DNA from: Conus ventricosus
Taxonomy: Eukaryota; Mollusca; Gastropoda; Neogastropoda; Conidae
Assembly (NCBI GenBank): GCA_018398815.1
Contig: CM031620.1
Span: forward strand, 67,296,698 to 67,360,697
Direction: 5' to 3'
Length of the DNA stretch: 64,000 bases
Shown here piece after piece: positions 44,816-54,990 of this stretch. The position numbers were made by a program, and so were the translations under genes. Each line of letters begins with the position of its first letter. Position 1 is the first letter of the stretch. The notes under the pieces are model-generated. The model saw only the letters and a list, made by a program, of their open reading frames with translations. It had not been told where the DNA came from and did no database searches.

Positions 44816-46930
44816 ATGTTTATCCAAAAATTTGCTGGCCTAATTTTGTTTCCTCTTTGGCTGTCTTCACAGCACGTTCAGCTGCCCCATTAGCTGGCGG
44901 GAAAGGTCACATGGGAGTTCCAGTCAGCTACAAATTTCTTGAATTCTGATGATGAGAACTGTTTCCCATGGTGAGCAAAAATGTTTTTTTCAGTTTGCTG
45001 ATCACTGAATATGCTGTGATGTTCTGCAGATGAGCAATGTGAATGTACCTGGAATAATAGTCCACACAGACCAGGTAGTAGTCTCCTTTAAACTAACAGA
45101 GGTCCACTCCAATCCTCTCAAAGGGACGGGTTGGCAGAGCTGATGGCAAAAGTGGTTCATGGGCTGAGATGGGCGGTTTTCAAGGCAATGTCGACATTTT
45201 GAGACGGCATTTTCAATGTCCCTGCTGATGCCTAGCCACCACACTGCCTGGTTCGCTCGTTCGCGGCATTCAAATATGCCCAAGTGTCCTTCATGGATCC
45301 TGTTCAGTATTTCTGTTCTGCTGCATCTCTACTGAGAAGATTATCGCAGTTGTTGTCAAGGACGAAGACTCGAAGGCAACAGTCTTGTCGTCATTCTTGT
45401 TCACCTGTGCTTAGAACATTCCTCCTCGATGTTGCTGATGGCCTCCTGGACTTTGCAAAATGGCTTTTGATTTTTTCAAGTTTGGCTTGGGATGTAAACT
45501 GTCATATATTTTCTTTGAAATGACGGTCACATCGGCACCAATGTCAATTTTAAAATTAACAGAACGACCATTAATCATGATGTTTGTACGCCATCGTGGT
45601 TCTTCATTCTTCTTGTCAATGCTTCCAAGAAAATGTGTGGAAGGCTTCAGTTCACTTCTGAAGAAATTCTCTTGAACTTCGCGAACTTGGCTGACTCTGG
45701 ATGAACGGCAGACTTTCTGAAAGTGGTTATATTTACCGCAACTTCGACACTGCTTCCCTTTTGCTGGGCACATATCTTTAGCATGTTGAAATCCGCAGTT
45801 GGAGCATGTTTTGAAATGCTTCTTATCAAAGTGAGTACAAAGAGGTTTACTTACTGAATTTCCTCCTCGACCACGAGTGTAGCCTCCTCTATGATGAGAA
45901 GGTCCTGCAGAGCTATGCTTGACTGAATCAAGAGTAGCACCAGTAGCATGCCTTTGCTAATTAAGTTGCAGCTTAACCAACTCAGACTGGCGTGCTTGCT
46001 GTATAGCATCCTTCAAAGTAAGGTCAGGTGTTAACTGCAGCTTTGGGGGCCGGATAGCTCAGTTGGTAGAGCGCCGGACTCGTGATCCTGGGTTGCGGGT
46101 TCGAATTTCGGTATAGGGGGATTTTTCCCTCGGAGTTAACATTGGTTCTGACTCCATTCCCCATATAGTCCTTCGAATGAGACTATAAACCGAGGTTCCG
46201 TGTGTGAACGCACGCATAACATCTTGCACACACGTAAAATCCCATCACCAACTTTCGGAAGAGAAGGCCAGTTTGGCCGTTGGTATGGATGACACGTGAC
46301 ACATAGCATGCACCTTCCCCGAAGATGGAGTATGGCTGCCTTAATGGCGGGATAAAAAAGGGTCATACACACAAAACTCCACTGCCTGGCTATACAGGGA
46401 GTGTCCGCAGGAGTATCAGCCTGCGTATGCAGAAAGAAAGAAAAAAGAAACTGCAGCTTTTCTGAAAGTTATGTATCCCGTACACCAAAAACAAGCCTAT
46501 CCCTGATGCTTTCCTCTTTGTTTGCAAAATTAGCACTCTCAGAAAGTTCATAGTTTTCTGACGTATGTTTCAATGTTCTCATCAGCAAGTTGATTTCGTG
46601 AATAGAATAAGGCTCTCTCATGTACAATATTCACTCTGGGAGCAAAGTGTTCATTAAAACATTCTATGACTTGCTCAAGTGTCGAGTTATTATCCTTGTC
46701 TTCTTTGTAAAGTTTTGATGCTTCACGATACCTGCAAAACCTCTGCTTCCAACCAGGCCAACCACTAGGTTTTGTAAAGTCAAACTCGTCAGGAGATTTG
46801 AATGCCAATTTCGTAGCGTAAGTCGTAGCCACACGCTGCCACCATGCGTCATAACTGGACTGTTTTCGGCTGAGAGATGAAGAACGTTAGTTGTTATGGC
46901 GCTGTGCGTATGTCCGGGAAAAGTTACACG
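44816..46930 (-). pseudogene. Gypsy-type LTR retrotransposon relic: primer-binding site, gag, zinc knuckles, protease and integrase, RT/RNase H deleted
   Basis: On the - strand a primer-binding-site-like tggtggcagcg (46834-46844) follows a presumed LTR end. Next comes gag (46832-46548), with FTKPSGWPGWKQRFCRYREA and a LADENIETYVRKL end typical of Gypsy capsids. Downstream of an inserted SINE there are two zinc knuckles (CSNCGFQHAKDMC and CRSCGKYNHFQKVC, about 45800-45705) and an aspartic protease whose D-T-G reads D-I-G (IDIGADVTVIS, about 45550). A DNLLSR motif (about 45350) jumps directly to an integrase zinc domain (HEGHLGI...C..C, 45300-45180) and core ([18 protein letters not shown], then ANGAAERAVKTAKEE near 44880). 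RT and RNase H, normally between protease and integrase, are absent. Frameshifts and stops are frequent. It is inactive. Confidence 0.82.
46045..46448 (+). mobile_element. tRNA-derived SINE with 12-bp target-site duplication, inserted in the Gypsy relic
   Basis: The 5' head is tRNA-like with a pol III box A (tagctcagttgg, 46055-46066) and box B (ggttcgaattt, 46098-46108). The anticodon-loop position reads cgt. The ~330-bp body includes gcacacacgtaaaatcccat and ends in an A-rich agaaagaaagaaaaaagaaa tail. aactgcagcttt occurs at 46033-46044 and again at 46449-46460, a perfect duplication that defines the ends. The element is non-coding and would rely on a LINE for mobility. It splits the Gypsy sequence between gag and the zinc knuckles, so it is younger than that copy. 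Confidence 0.9.
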
Positions 46931-46969
46931 TAGCGCCATCTGTATAAACATCGTCTGCTATGTCGAGTC

Positions 46970-47350
46970 GATTCCGACAAGGTATTGTCACACTGGGTAT
47001 CGCCCGTTAGAGACTCACAACTCAATGTGAAGAGAGAACTGTATAATGCTCTGGTGACGTACAGTCTCAGTGAAGAAAAGAAAGTGACCTTCATCAACCA
47101 CCACAACTTACCTGTGGACACCTGACATCTTACTGACAACCTTCACCCCACCCACCGTGGAGCCAGCATTCTTGCCAGAAATATGGGACGTCACATCCGA
47201 AGGCTGCTGTGGACCACTGCAAAAAAAAAGGAGACAGACGACCCCACTTCCACCCGTCCAGGCTCTCCCAACACTTTGCAGTCGACGCTTCCTACAGTCG
47301 TCACCCCTGGAGAAACCCGTTTGGCGCTCTCCATAACTGGTGATGGGGAA
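46970..47350 (+). pseudogene. LINE ORF1 C-terminal fragment resembling an SGNH hydrolase
   Basis: In one + strand frame: KVLSHWVSPVRDSQLNVKRE, LYNALVTYSLSEEKKVTFIN, HHNLPVDT, one stop, then LTDNLHPTHRGASILARNMG and RHIRRLLW. The DNLHPxxxGxxxLA string matches the D-x-x-H block of SGNH/GDSL esterases. It sits ~230 bp upstream of the ORF2 start of the LINE that follows, in the position of ORF1. Esterase-like ORF1 domains are known in some LINEs (for example CR1). Linking it to this LINE is inference from position and strand. The 5' part is missing. Confidence 0.5.
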
Positions 47351-47579
47351 CTTTAAAAAATTTAAGCAGGAATCCTGATTGTATGTACATTACACCCACC
47401 ATTTGTGTTACTAGGCAACCAAATTACTTGACTGTTTAGTGTCTTGAGTAATCAGATTTAATTTTGACTGTTTTCCCTAATTCCCATTTATTGACTGTCA
47501 AGTTGACCCAGACCTTGTTTACTCATCAAGATTACCTGTTATTAACTAAGTATTAAGCCTTAAGTGATTTATATTTTGG

Positions 47580-50500
47580 TTGATTTTTAGAGAGTTTATG
47601 TCTACCATAGAATCCTTCAGGGTCTTCCAGAGGAACTGTCGGTCTATCTCCACTGGCCTTGACCAACTGAGTCAACATCTTGGACATGCATTAGCCTTGC
47701 AATCACTTAATGTCCGAAGAGACAAGTTGCCAAAACTCAAAAATCAATGTAGCAATATATATCCGTGAAGGTGAAAATATCTTCCATGCCAAAGTCCTAT
47801 ACTACCAGACATCACAGGAGCTCATTCCTGCGCGGTCAAAGTTCAGGTCAACGCTAACATGACCATCAATATAGTGTCCATTTACCTGCCGCAAGGCCCC
47901 AATGACCTGAATACAGAATGGCTTCGTAGTTTAGATTCTGATAACAAATCTATAATTACAGGGGATTTTAACGCTCATTCTCCATTTTGGGAAAAAGAAA
48001 ATAATGAAATAACTAGCAACCGTCTTCCAGAAAATTTAATTGATTCGTCCCTCTACCTTTTGAATGACGGTAGAACTACGCGTATCCCTGACAATCCTAA
48101 TCATAAGCCGAGCGCTATAGATCTAACCTTTATTTCTCCAGATCTAGTGCCAGTATGTGACTGGAATCCTCTAAACGACACACTCAACAGCGATCATTTG
48201 CCTATTATAGCTGAACTAGAAACCGTAAGACCTAAACTGAATTGAATAAAGAAAAAAAATCCAAAATCTAACTACAAATTCGTGGACTGGAACAAATTTT
48301 CTTTATTACTAAGATCGCTTTACATAGATCCTTATGATGTAAATAGCAAAGATGTTGATGAGTTATATGACCAGTTTCAAAATGCTTTGATAACTGCCGC
48401 AAGGCAATCAATACAAACGATAAGCCTGTACCTTCTAAAAAATACATGTGGGCAATGTCTGGTGGAACGAGGCTTGCGAAGAGGCCAAAAGGAGAAAACA
48501 TGAAACTAAAAAAATTACTTACGTAGTAAGGGGCCTGGGCGCGCTAAAAACCTTCTTGAGAAAAAAGAGCAAAAAATAAATCCAACAGAGCCATTGCTCT
48601 TGCTAAAAGGCAACACTGGTCGACTTTTTGCAATAATGAAGTATACAGTTATAAAGACATACAAAACGTATGGGGAACAATGAAAACGATGAAATATGGA
48701 GTAAATCTGCCTCAATACCCTATCAAATTCAACAATTGCAAATTTCCAACAAATTCAGAAAAATCTGAAGCTTTTGTTGACATTTTCGCCAGAAAAAGCA
48801 GTTTGGAAAGTTTGTCTGCACAGACTAATGTAAATAAACATTATGAAGAAAAGGAGCTTACCTGCGGTAGAGCAGTCCCTGAGACTGATTTGTATCTGAA
48901 TGCCCCCATAACATTTGATGAAGTACAGGAATGTATATCTAAGCTGGGCACTAAAACAAACGTCTGCAGGGCTTGATGGGGTGTCCAATGACATGGTACG
49001 ATATCTTCCATCTAATGTCTTATGTTTTCTTCATTAAAACAATGATAAGTGCTGGAGTGATGGCAAATTGCCCCAAACATGGAAACGTTCAATTATTGTT
49101 CCCATTCACAAACATGGTAAAAGCCGGAGTGACATTAATTATTCTCGACCCATTGCTCTTACGTCCCACAAAGGTAAACTAATGGACGTATCGATTTAAC
49201 AGACTAATTCATTACTGTACGAAGCAACAAATCATTCCAAAAAAAAACAAGCTGGGTTTCAAACAGATAGAACTACAATACAACACTTAGTGAAACTAAC
49301 AACTCATGTCAAACAACAATTTGCACGCCGAAAAAATATCCTAGCAACCTTTTTTGATCTAAGGAAAGTGTACGAACGTGTGAGACATAAAAGACTTTTG
49401 TAAAAACTAAATGATATTGGTATAAACGGTAACATGTATAATTATATTCAAACTTTTTTTTAGAAAAAAAGATAAATTCAAACAAGAATTGAACACACAT
49501 ATTCAACCCCAAGGATATAAGAAATGGGACTACCCGAGGATCTGTGATTCCGCCAGTCTTGTTTAATATTCTAATGGCCGATTTACCAAAAGGTTTATCC
49601 GAAGATGTTGTATTAGCGCAATTCGCGGACGACATTTGTTTATGGATGAATGTTACCATGAAGTGAAAAACCCCTTCACGATCACTTGATTATATATGCG
49701 TTGAATATCAACATGAACTAAATAAAAGCAATAGTTTTCTCCTAGAAAATGAAGTATCTCTTTCTGTTGAAAAAAAAAACCTTATACTGTTCAATTCAGG
49801 GCACGACCAAGAGAATCTTCCTGTGTTAACTATAAATGGTTCTATCTTACAGTGTGTGAAATCTGTAAAGTTTTTAGGTGTACATATAAATTCTAAACTT
49901 TCTTGGAATCATCATATTGACTATATTACAAACAAAGCAAGAAAAAGTTTAAACTTTCTGAAGATCGTAACTAAACAAAAGTGGGGACAAGATACAACAA
50001 CTTTAACTGCTCTAGCAATGGCTCTCGTGCGTTCATGGCTTATTTATGCCCGAGAAGTCTTGTTTAGCACGCCCTCATATCTTTTGAATAAATTACAAGG
50101 TATTGACTGAAAGGGCTTATAACTTGCTCTAGGTGTTCCCACACATACATCTAACTTGGGAACTTATAGTTAAGCGGGAATACTACCCTCGAACAGTAAG
50201 GAAAGCATCTGCCTCAAAATTTACTTTAAAGAGTCTTGAATAATTTTTGTATAAACGATATATCTTTAAAATTTGAAGTAGTTTTTGCTATATCGAGCGC
50301 GGAAACCCCAATCATAAAACCTATTAAGACTGATATTTCTAATAAAAAATTTTTAGACTCTGAAATCACTTAACATTACCTCTAAAACCATTATTTTCAC
50401 CAATTCCCAGGTGGTCCCAAAAAGCCTCTTTGATATGGGTTCTAATTAAATATTTAAAAAAAGAGATCCCCTGTAAAATTTTAAAAAAATGCCCATCTTC

Positions 50501-51420
50501 ATCTGGAAGAAAATTACAGAAATCATATGAAGATTTTCACTGATGGCTCAGTTTTAAAACGAAAATGTAGCAGGTGCTGTTTTTAAATATTCCAGATTGA
50601 ATGTAGAGAAACTCTTTGATCTTGGTAAAAACCTTTCCTTTATTTGTGCAGAGCTCATTGCCATTTTAATGTATTTGGAAGTCATTTTACATTTCCTCCT
50701 ACATTCTTGTGGGATTCTTGTATGTACTGATAGCAAATCGGTCCTGGTGCCCTCTAGTCCCAAAATTCAAAATTCGACTGAGATTATATAAAAATTAACC
50801 ACACCATTCACCTTTTTATCACTTAAAGGATCACTGTTACGTTTTTTTGGGCACAATCTCACATTGGAATTGTATCAAATAAAAAAGGTTGATCACGCAG
50901 CAAAAAAGACAGCTAGAAATATGGAAAGCACAATTTCCCACTTAATAAACTTTAGTCTTCAGAATGCTGTTCCTTAATTGACAAACAGACTGAAAAAAAG
51001 CTTCCAACACTCCTTAAAGAACTCGGAATCTCAGTACTATCATAACTGCATTGCATACAGTTCTGGAACACAGAAGAAACTGCAAAGACGTATTTAATTC
51101 GTATGCCTAGAGATGTAAGAAGCAAAAATTCACAGACTATGTTTAAATTCACTAAAAACCCAAAAATTCAGTAGAATGTTTGATGTATGTGTGGAAATGC
51201 ACAAAGTGTTGCGCATTTTTTAATTCATTGCCCAAAAACAAAGAACTTGATTATCATGGCTGTCGTATACTACGGAGGGATCGACGTCATCACTCTCTAA
51301 AATGTTGAATGATTTTTTCTTTCTCAGATTAGTCAAAGTTTCTTACAGAGCCCAGTTGGCATATATTTTTAAATTTGGGTTTTATTTGTTTGGTTTTTTT
51401 TTAACTCTTAGTAGAAATTC
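47580..51420 (+). pseudogene. Near full-length I-type LINE ORF2: endonuclease, RT and RNase H, heavily frameshifted
   Basis: The start matches LINE endonucleases (FRVFQRNCRSISTGLDQLSQ, ALQSLNVRRDKLPKL at 47610-47740). It continues with VSIYLPQGPNDL, IITGDFNAHSPFW (about 47955) and SDHLPIIAEL (about 48187). RT pieces include GLDGVSNDMVRYLP (about 48970), WKRSIIVPIHKHGKSRSDIN (about 49082), RPIALTS, QAGFQTDRTTIQHL (about 49250), FDLRKVYERVRH (about 49352), AQFADDICLWM (motif C, about 49617) and VKSVKFLGVHINSKLSW (about 49858). RNase H follows with IFTDGS (about 50532), FICAELIAILMYL (about 50642) and VCTDSKSVLV (about 50721). More than ten frameshifts and stops make it inactive. It appears to be a different, older family than the copy at 36020-38440. 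Confidence 0.85.
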
Positions 51421-51543
51421 AAACTTCTACACATTTTTTTACCCATCCCTCCCCCCGTTTTTTCCTTAACATGCATCCGCATACCAAATACACCATTAAC
51501 ACATCGTCTGATATCACTTTTAGTGAGAAGACGTTAAATTGAT

Positions 51544-51545
<2 letters not shown>

Positions 51546-51594
<49 letters not shown>
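51546..51594 (+). repeat. (CA)n microsatellite
   Basis: About 24 CA units. Confidence 0.95.
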
Positions 51595-51598
<4 letters not shown>

Positions 51599-51662
51599 AC
51601 ACATAATCGTCCGCTTGCATGTTTTCATACATCATTGCCTAGACGTTTTGTTTTTTTTTGTC

Positions 51663-51720
51663 ACAAGTCCTGAACACGGTCTATGACCGAAACGTTGTAG
51701 ATTTTTGTTCTGTTGTTGTT
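51663..51720 (+). repeat. Short Penelope-type repeat end with hammerhead-like stem (cctgaacacggtctatgacc)
   Basis: ctgaaca at 51670 is followed by cggtc-tat-gaccg and aaac, echoing the CTGANGA-stem-GAAAC layout at 57473-57498. The conserved G of CTGANGA is replaced by C. It is followed by a TTG/T-rich low-complexity tract up to about 51808. Confidence 0.4.
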
Positions 51721-52408
51721 GTTGCTGCGCTGTTTTGTTTTTTGTTGTTTGTTTTTTTTTCTTCTTGTTTCTTTCTTTTCTTCTTTTCTTTTTTTTTCTT
51801 TTTTTTAAAGTAGGTAGGGAACTAAAAAGAGCCTTTGGAGAAGAGCTCAGACCTTAAAAAAACACCAGGGCATTTCTGGAATAACACAGAGGCCAGTCCA
51901 TGTTTTTTTTTCAGAGCTACTTCACGATCCTTTGGGAATCGGTGAGTTGCTGTCCTTCAATCGAGAACTGCATGGGAACTGTCGGGTCCCGCCACAACAA
52001 AGAGGTGGGGACCGCCCAAACTGGCTCAGGTCGCTAGCTGTCCACAGCTGCCCTCCAATTTCTTTTTCCAAGGAGTTAAAAAAGGAAGGTCTGTGTCAAG
52101 GCATATTTATAATCAGGGGAAAAGCTTGCAAATAACCTGGACAGTGCCCGGGCCTTTGTTCCCACGTCCATTCAAAACACATCCGTCATAAATATCGTAA
52201 TGCTCTGTCACGACGGACAGCCCTCTATCCACTTTCAATGTGTTTTTTTAGTAGTTTGCTTCCACCTTATTTTTTTGTGTGTGTAAAAGAGGGATGGGCA
52301 CTGTGTGTTGTAAACTTTTCAGGGAGAAAAGTCTGCCCGTCCGTGCGGTTTGCATGCATCCTTCTGCACCGCATGGAAAATCTCTTTCTGTAAGATACTC
52401 GGTATTTT
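51721..52408. other. T-rich low-complexity and unresolved sequence
   Basis: A pyrimidine-rich tract (ttttcttttttttaaag) ends near 51808. The remainder has no recognised gene. Confidence 0.4.
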
Positions 52409-52795
52409 GTGGAAACCCTGGAGAGCTCACTGAGTCTTTGGAAGTTATTCCCCTTTGATCGGCAGCTGGCTTTTGGGGAAAAAATTTCTTACTTCACTCG
52501 GATTGGAGCCACGAGTGGAGAGACCACTTTTCTCTTTGGTGAGGTATTTTATAACCTTGACAAAGGGCCACGGGTCTGCCTGACGGTGGTAGTCATAGTG
52601 TTTAGAGAGGGAATCCCTATTCCTGCCCACCAAGTCTACATCTTGACCCTCTTCGCTGGGTTGACCAGCCGTCGGCCATCCCATGGTGAAGGGCTGCGGG
52701 TGCTGCCCGGCTCCGGGGTCCCGGACAGTCTTTTCGCTGAGGATCAGCCTGCCGGGCCCACTTTTTCCCCTCCTTCCCACCCGCCGTTCTGGTGA
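52409..52795. other. Overlapping open frames on both strands, unrecognised
   Basis: A 128-codon + frame (52409-52795) and a 111-codon - frame (52780-52445) overlap. The - frame contains SEEGQDVDLVGRNRDSLSKH and LTKEKSGLSTRGSNPSEVRN, which reads more like protein than the P/S-rich + frame. It also lies on the same strand as the coding-like stretch at 55.0-57.3 kb. No family is recognised and no clear splice sites frame it. Confidence 0.3.
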
Positions 52796-53735
52796 GTTAT
52801 TTTCGTGCTTCCGGTTCTATTTCACTTTCCACGGGGGTATGGGTGTAAATTAAAAAATTATATATTTCATTCAAAATCTGTCGTTTTGGGTACTGTGCTG
52901 AGGCAATACTATAGGAGTAGAGAAATATTGTTTCGGGCGCGCTGCGAGCGTTACCTGATTTCTAAATGTAGAAGAGAAAGTTGAAGTTTTATTCTAAATG
53001 CGCTACGCTGAAGCAGTGGCATTTTTCTTGTCACGTTTTGTTAGACACATACGCGCCGCGCACGCTTGTTTTTATTTTGGCCGAGTCATTCTTTATTTGT
53101 GTGTACCCCGTCAGAGGAAGGGTAGGCTCGTTTAGTTCAAAAATTTATTATTTATTTTCATGAAAAGGGAAAAAAAGGAAAAAAACCTTCGGGCCGGGAC
53201 GCGGTGTTGTTGAGTTACCGCGCGACTCGCTGAGGTCGGGAAGTGAGCGTTCCTTCGCGGCGCGGCCCCCTAGTCGGTTCCGCTCCGCCTGTTTGTTTAT
53301 TTGTTTCTGTATTGTCGATTTTATTTTGGTTTCTCATTTTTTTTACTAGTATATTTTTCCCTTTTAAAGTGAATGTGTATGGGTGGGGTTGTGGTAATTT
53401 TTAACTAAAAAGTCAACACGTCATCTGCCTTGTTTTCCTTGTCAGTTTTTTTATATACCTTAGGCCTTTAGACTGAAGGGGTAGTATATTTTTATGACAA
53501 AAGTATAAGAATTTCACAAGTAAACGAATTTGTGTTTTTTTTTCAATCATTAAAAGAGAGAGAAAAAAAGAGATAGAGTATACAATAATGAAATGTGAGG
53601 TAAACTATTACTAAACTAGATTCAGTCTTGTGGGTGTAGCCCATTTCGCCAGTAGTAGCCTGCACCCCACCATATCTCAGCTGTACCTAGAAATGAAATC
53701 CTAATCCCCTTTTATAGGGCGTTTTTTTGTTGGTT
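52796..53735. other. Unique sequence including a CpG-rich patch
   Basis: About 53180-53290 is unusually CpG-rich (gggacgcggtgttgttgagt, ccgcgcgactcgctgaggtc), surrounded by AT-rich DNA. It could be a small CpG island or an old repeat. No coding frame. Confidence 0.4.
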
Positions 53736-53751
53736 GACTTGGTGTCGGCCC

Positions 53752-53909
53752 AGACGCCTTTTAATGCAGGACCCCCCATTCCGAAGGGGGTATGAAGAGG
53801 AGCAGGACGCTGACCGGGGCCAAGAGCGAGACCAGAACGCCCTTCCTGAGCGTATCAACTGCTTTGGGGTGCACCAGTGTCTCCCTGCTCGGACAGGAAA
53901 GGACTTTCC
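53752..53909 (+). CDS. Candidate internal exon with splice acceptor and donor
   Basis: After a T-rich stretch and tcggcccag there is an open segment encoding QDPPFRRGYEEEQDADRG, ERDQNALPERINCFGVHQCL and PARTGKDFP, directly followed by gtaagt, a strong donor. The composition (acidic/basic mix, few low-complexity residues) is protein-like. I recognise no domain and cannot place neighbouring exons, so the call rests on splice signals and composition only. Confidence 0.3.
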
Positions 53910-54990
53910 TGTAAGTTTAAATTTGTTCTGGCTGTGTATGGGGGCGTGTTTGGTGATGCCTGGGTGTGAGACATTCTGTATGGCTGTGATGTTTGTGGGG
54001 TACAGTGTGAATATACTAATGTTCATGAATTGTATAAGTATGCGAATGTTGGTGAATATGCTTGTGTGGCTGGGGGAGACCCTGTTTCGTCCTTCGTTTA
54101 ATAGTTTTTTCCCCCCCTGTCCTTTTTTCTTTATTTTGGGATAGATTAGTGTTTAGGGTCTAAATTTATCTGTTCCCTGGGCCAAGGTGTGGGGGCTTTT
54201 GTTGGTTATTTTTGTCCATTAAGTAGATATCTTCTTTTAGGTGGCTGTCATCTCTTTTCCCTTTTCCAATTTATCTCTCTGTCCTCCCTCTTCTTGAAAT
54301 CTCCCTCCCCCACTAGGTGTGAATGAGATATTTTTTATTAATTTAAAAAATTTCTTATTTGGTTTTTTGTTTTCCACAGTGGTTTGAGTGTATGGGTTTG
54401 GTGGGGGTTGTGCCCAGCCTGTCCCTCTCTCCTCCTCCACCCTCACATCCTTGATTTACGGGCCGTGACTGCGACATGCTCCCAGTCATGTTGTCATAGA
54501 GTTGTTTAATTAAAAAAATTAACAAATTAGGGGTTTTTACCCTCCTTTTTAGTGGATATTGATATAAATGACATCATCGAAGACATGCTCATAAAATGAT
54601 AAGGTATAAAAATCCTTTTGAACTCCTTTGAACTATGTAATTCGATTACCGCCCCCCGAGTCGAAAATTTTTTTTTATCCTGTATTAAATGTTAATGGAT
54701 TATAAGTTTGTCTTTGTGCTCACATCCTCGTAGAATGCTTCTTTGATATAAAACAGGTTGCCACTTTTTGAGTGTAGGCACTGATAGCATCAGTGCAACG
54801 CAGTACTTTGGTAACCTGATTGCAATACAATATGATGATCATTGCTGCTTAAAGACAGTCTATCCAGATTTTTGACTAGCTTTTTGCGTGGGGCAAAACC
54901 AACGCCAGACATTTTGCAGGGAAATTTTTGGGCTTTCAAATTGAGCAAAAGGGAGAACCTCCGCCGTCTTCTTTCAGCTGCTTTTCACTT
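53910..54990. other. Unresolved sequence
   Basis: Mostly AT-rich with T and C runs. No recognised gene, repeat or RNA. Confidence 0.4.

Noticed and set aside
46045..46120. Functional tRNA gene
   Set aside because: Box A and box B are good, but the 3' half does not close a tRNA cloverleaf and the sequence continues into a ~330-bp body with an A-rich tail and target duplication, so it is a SINE.
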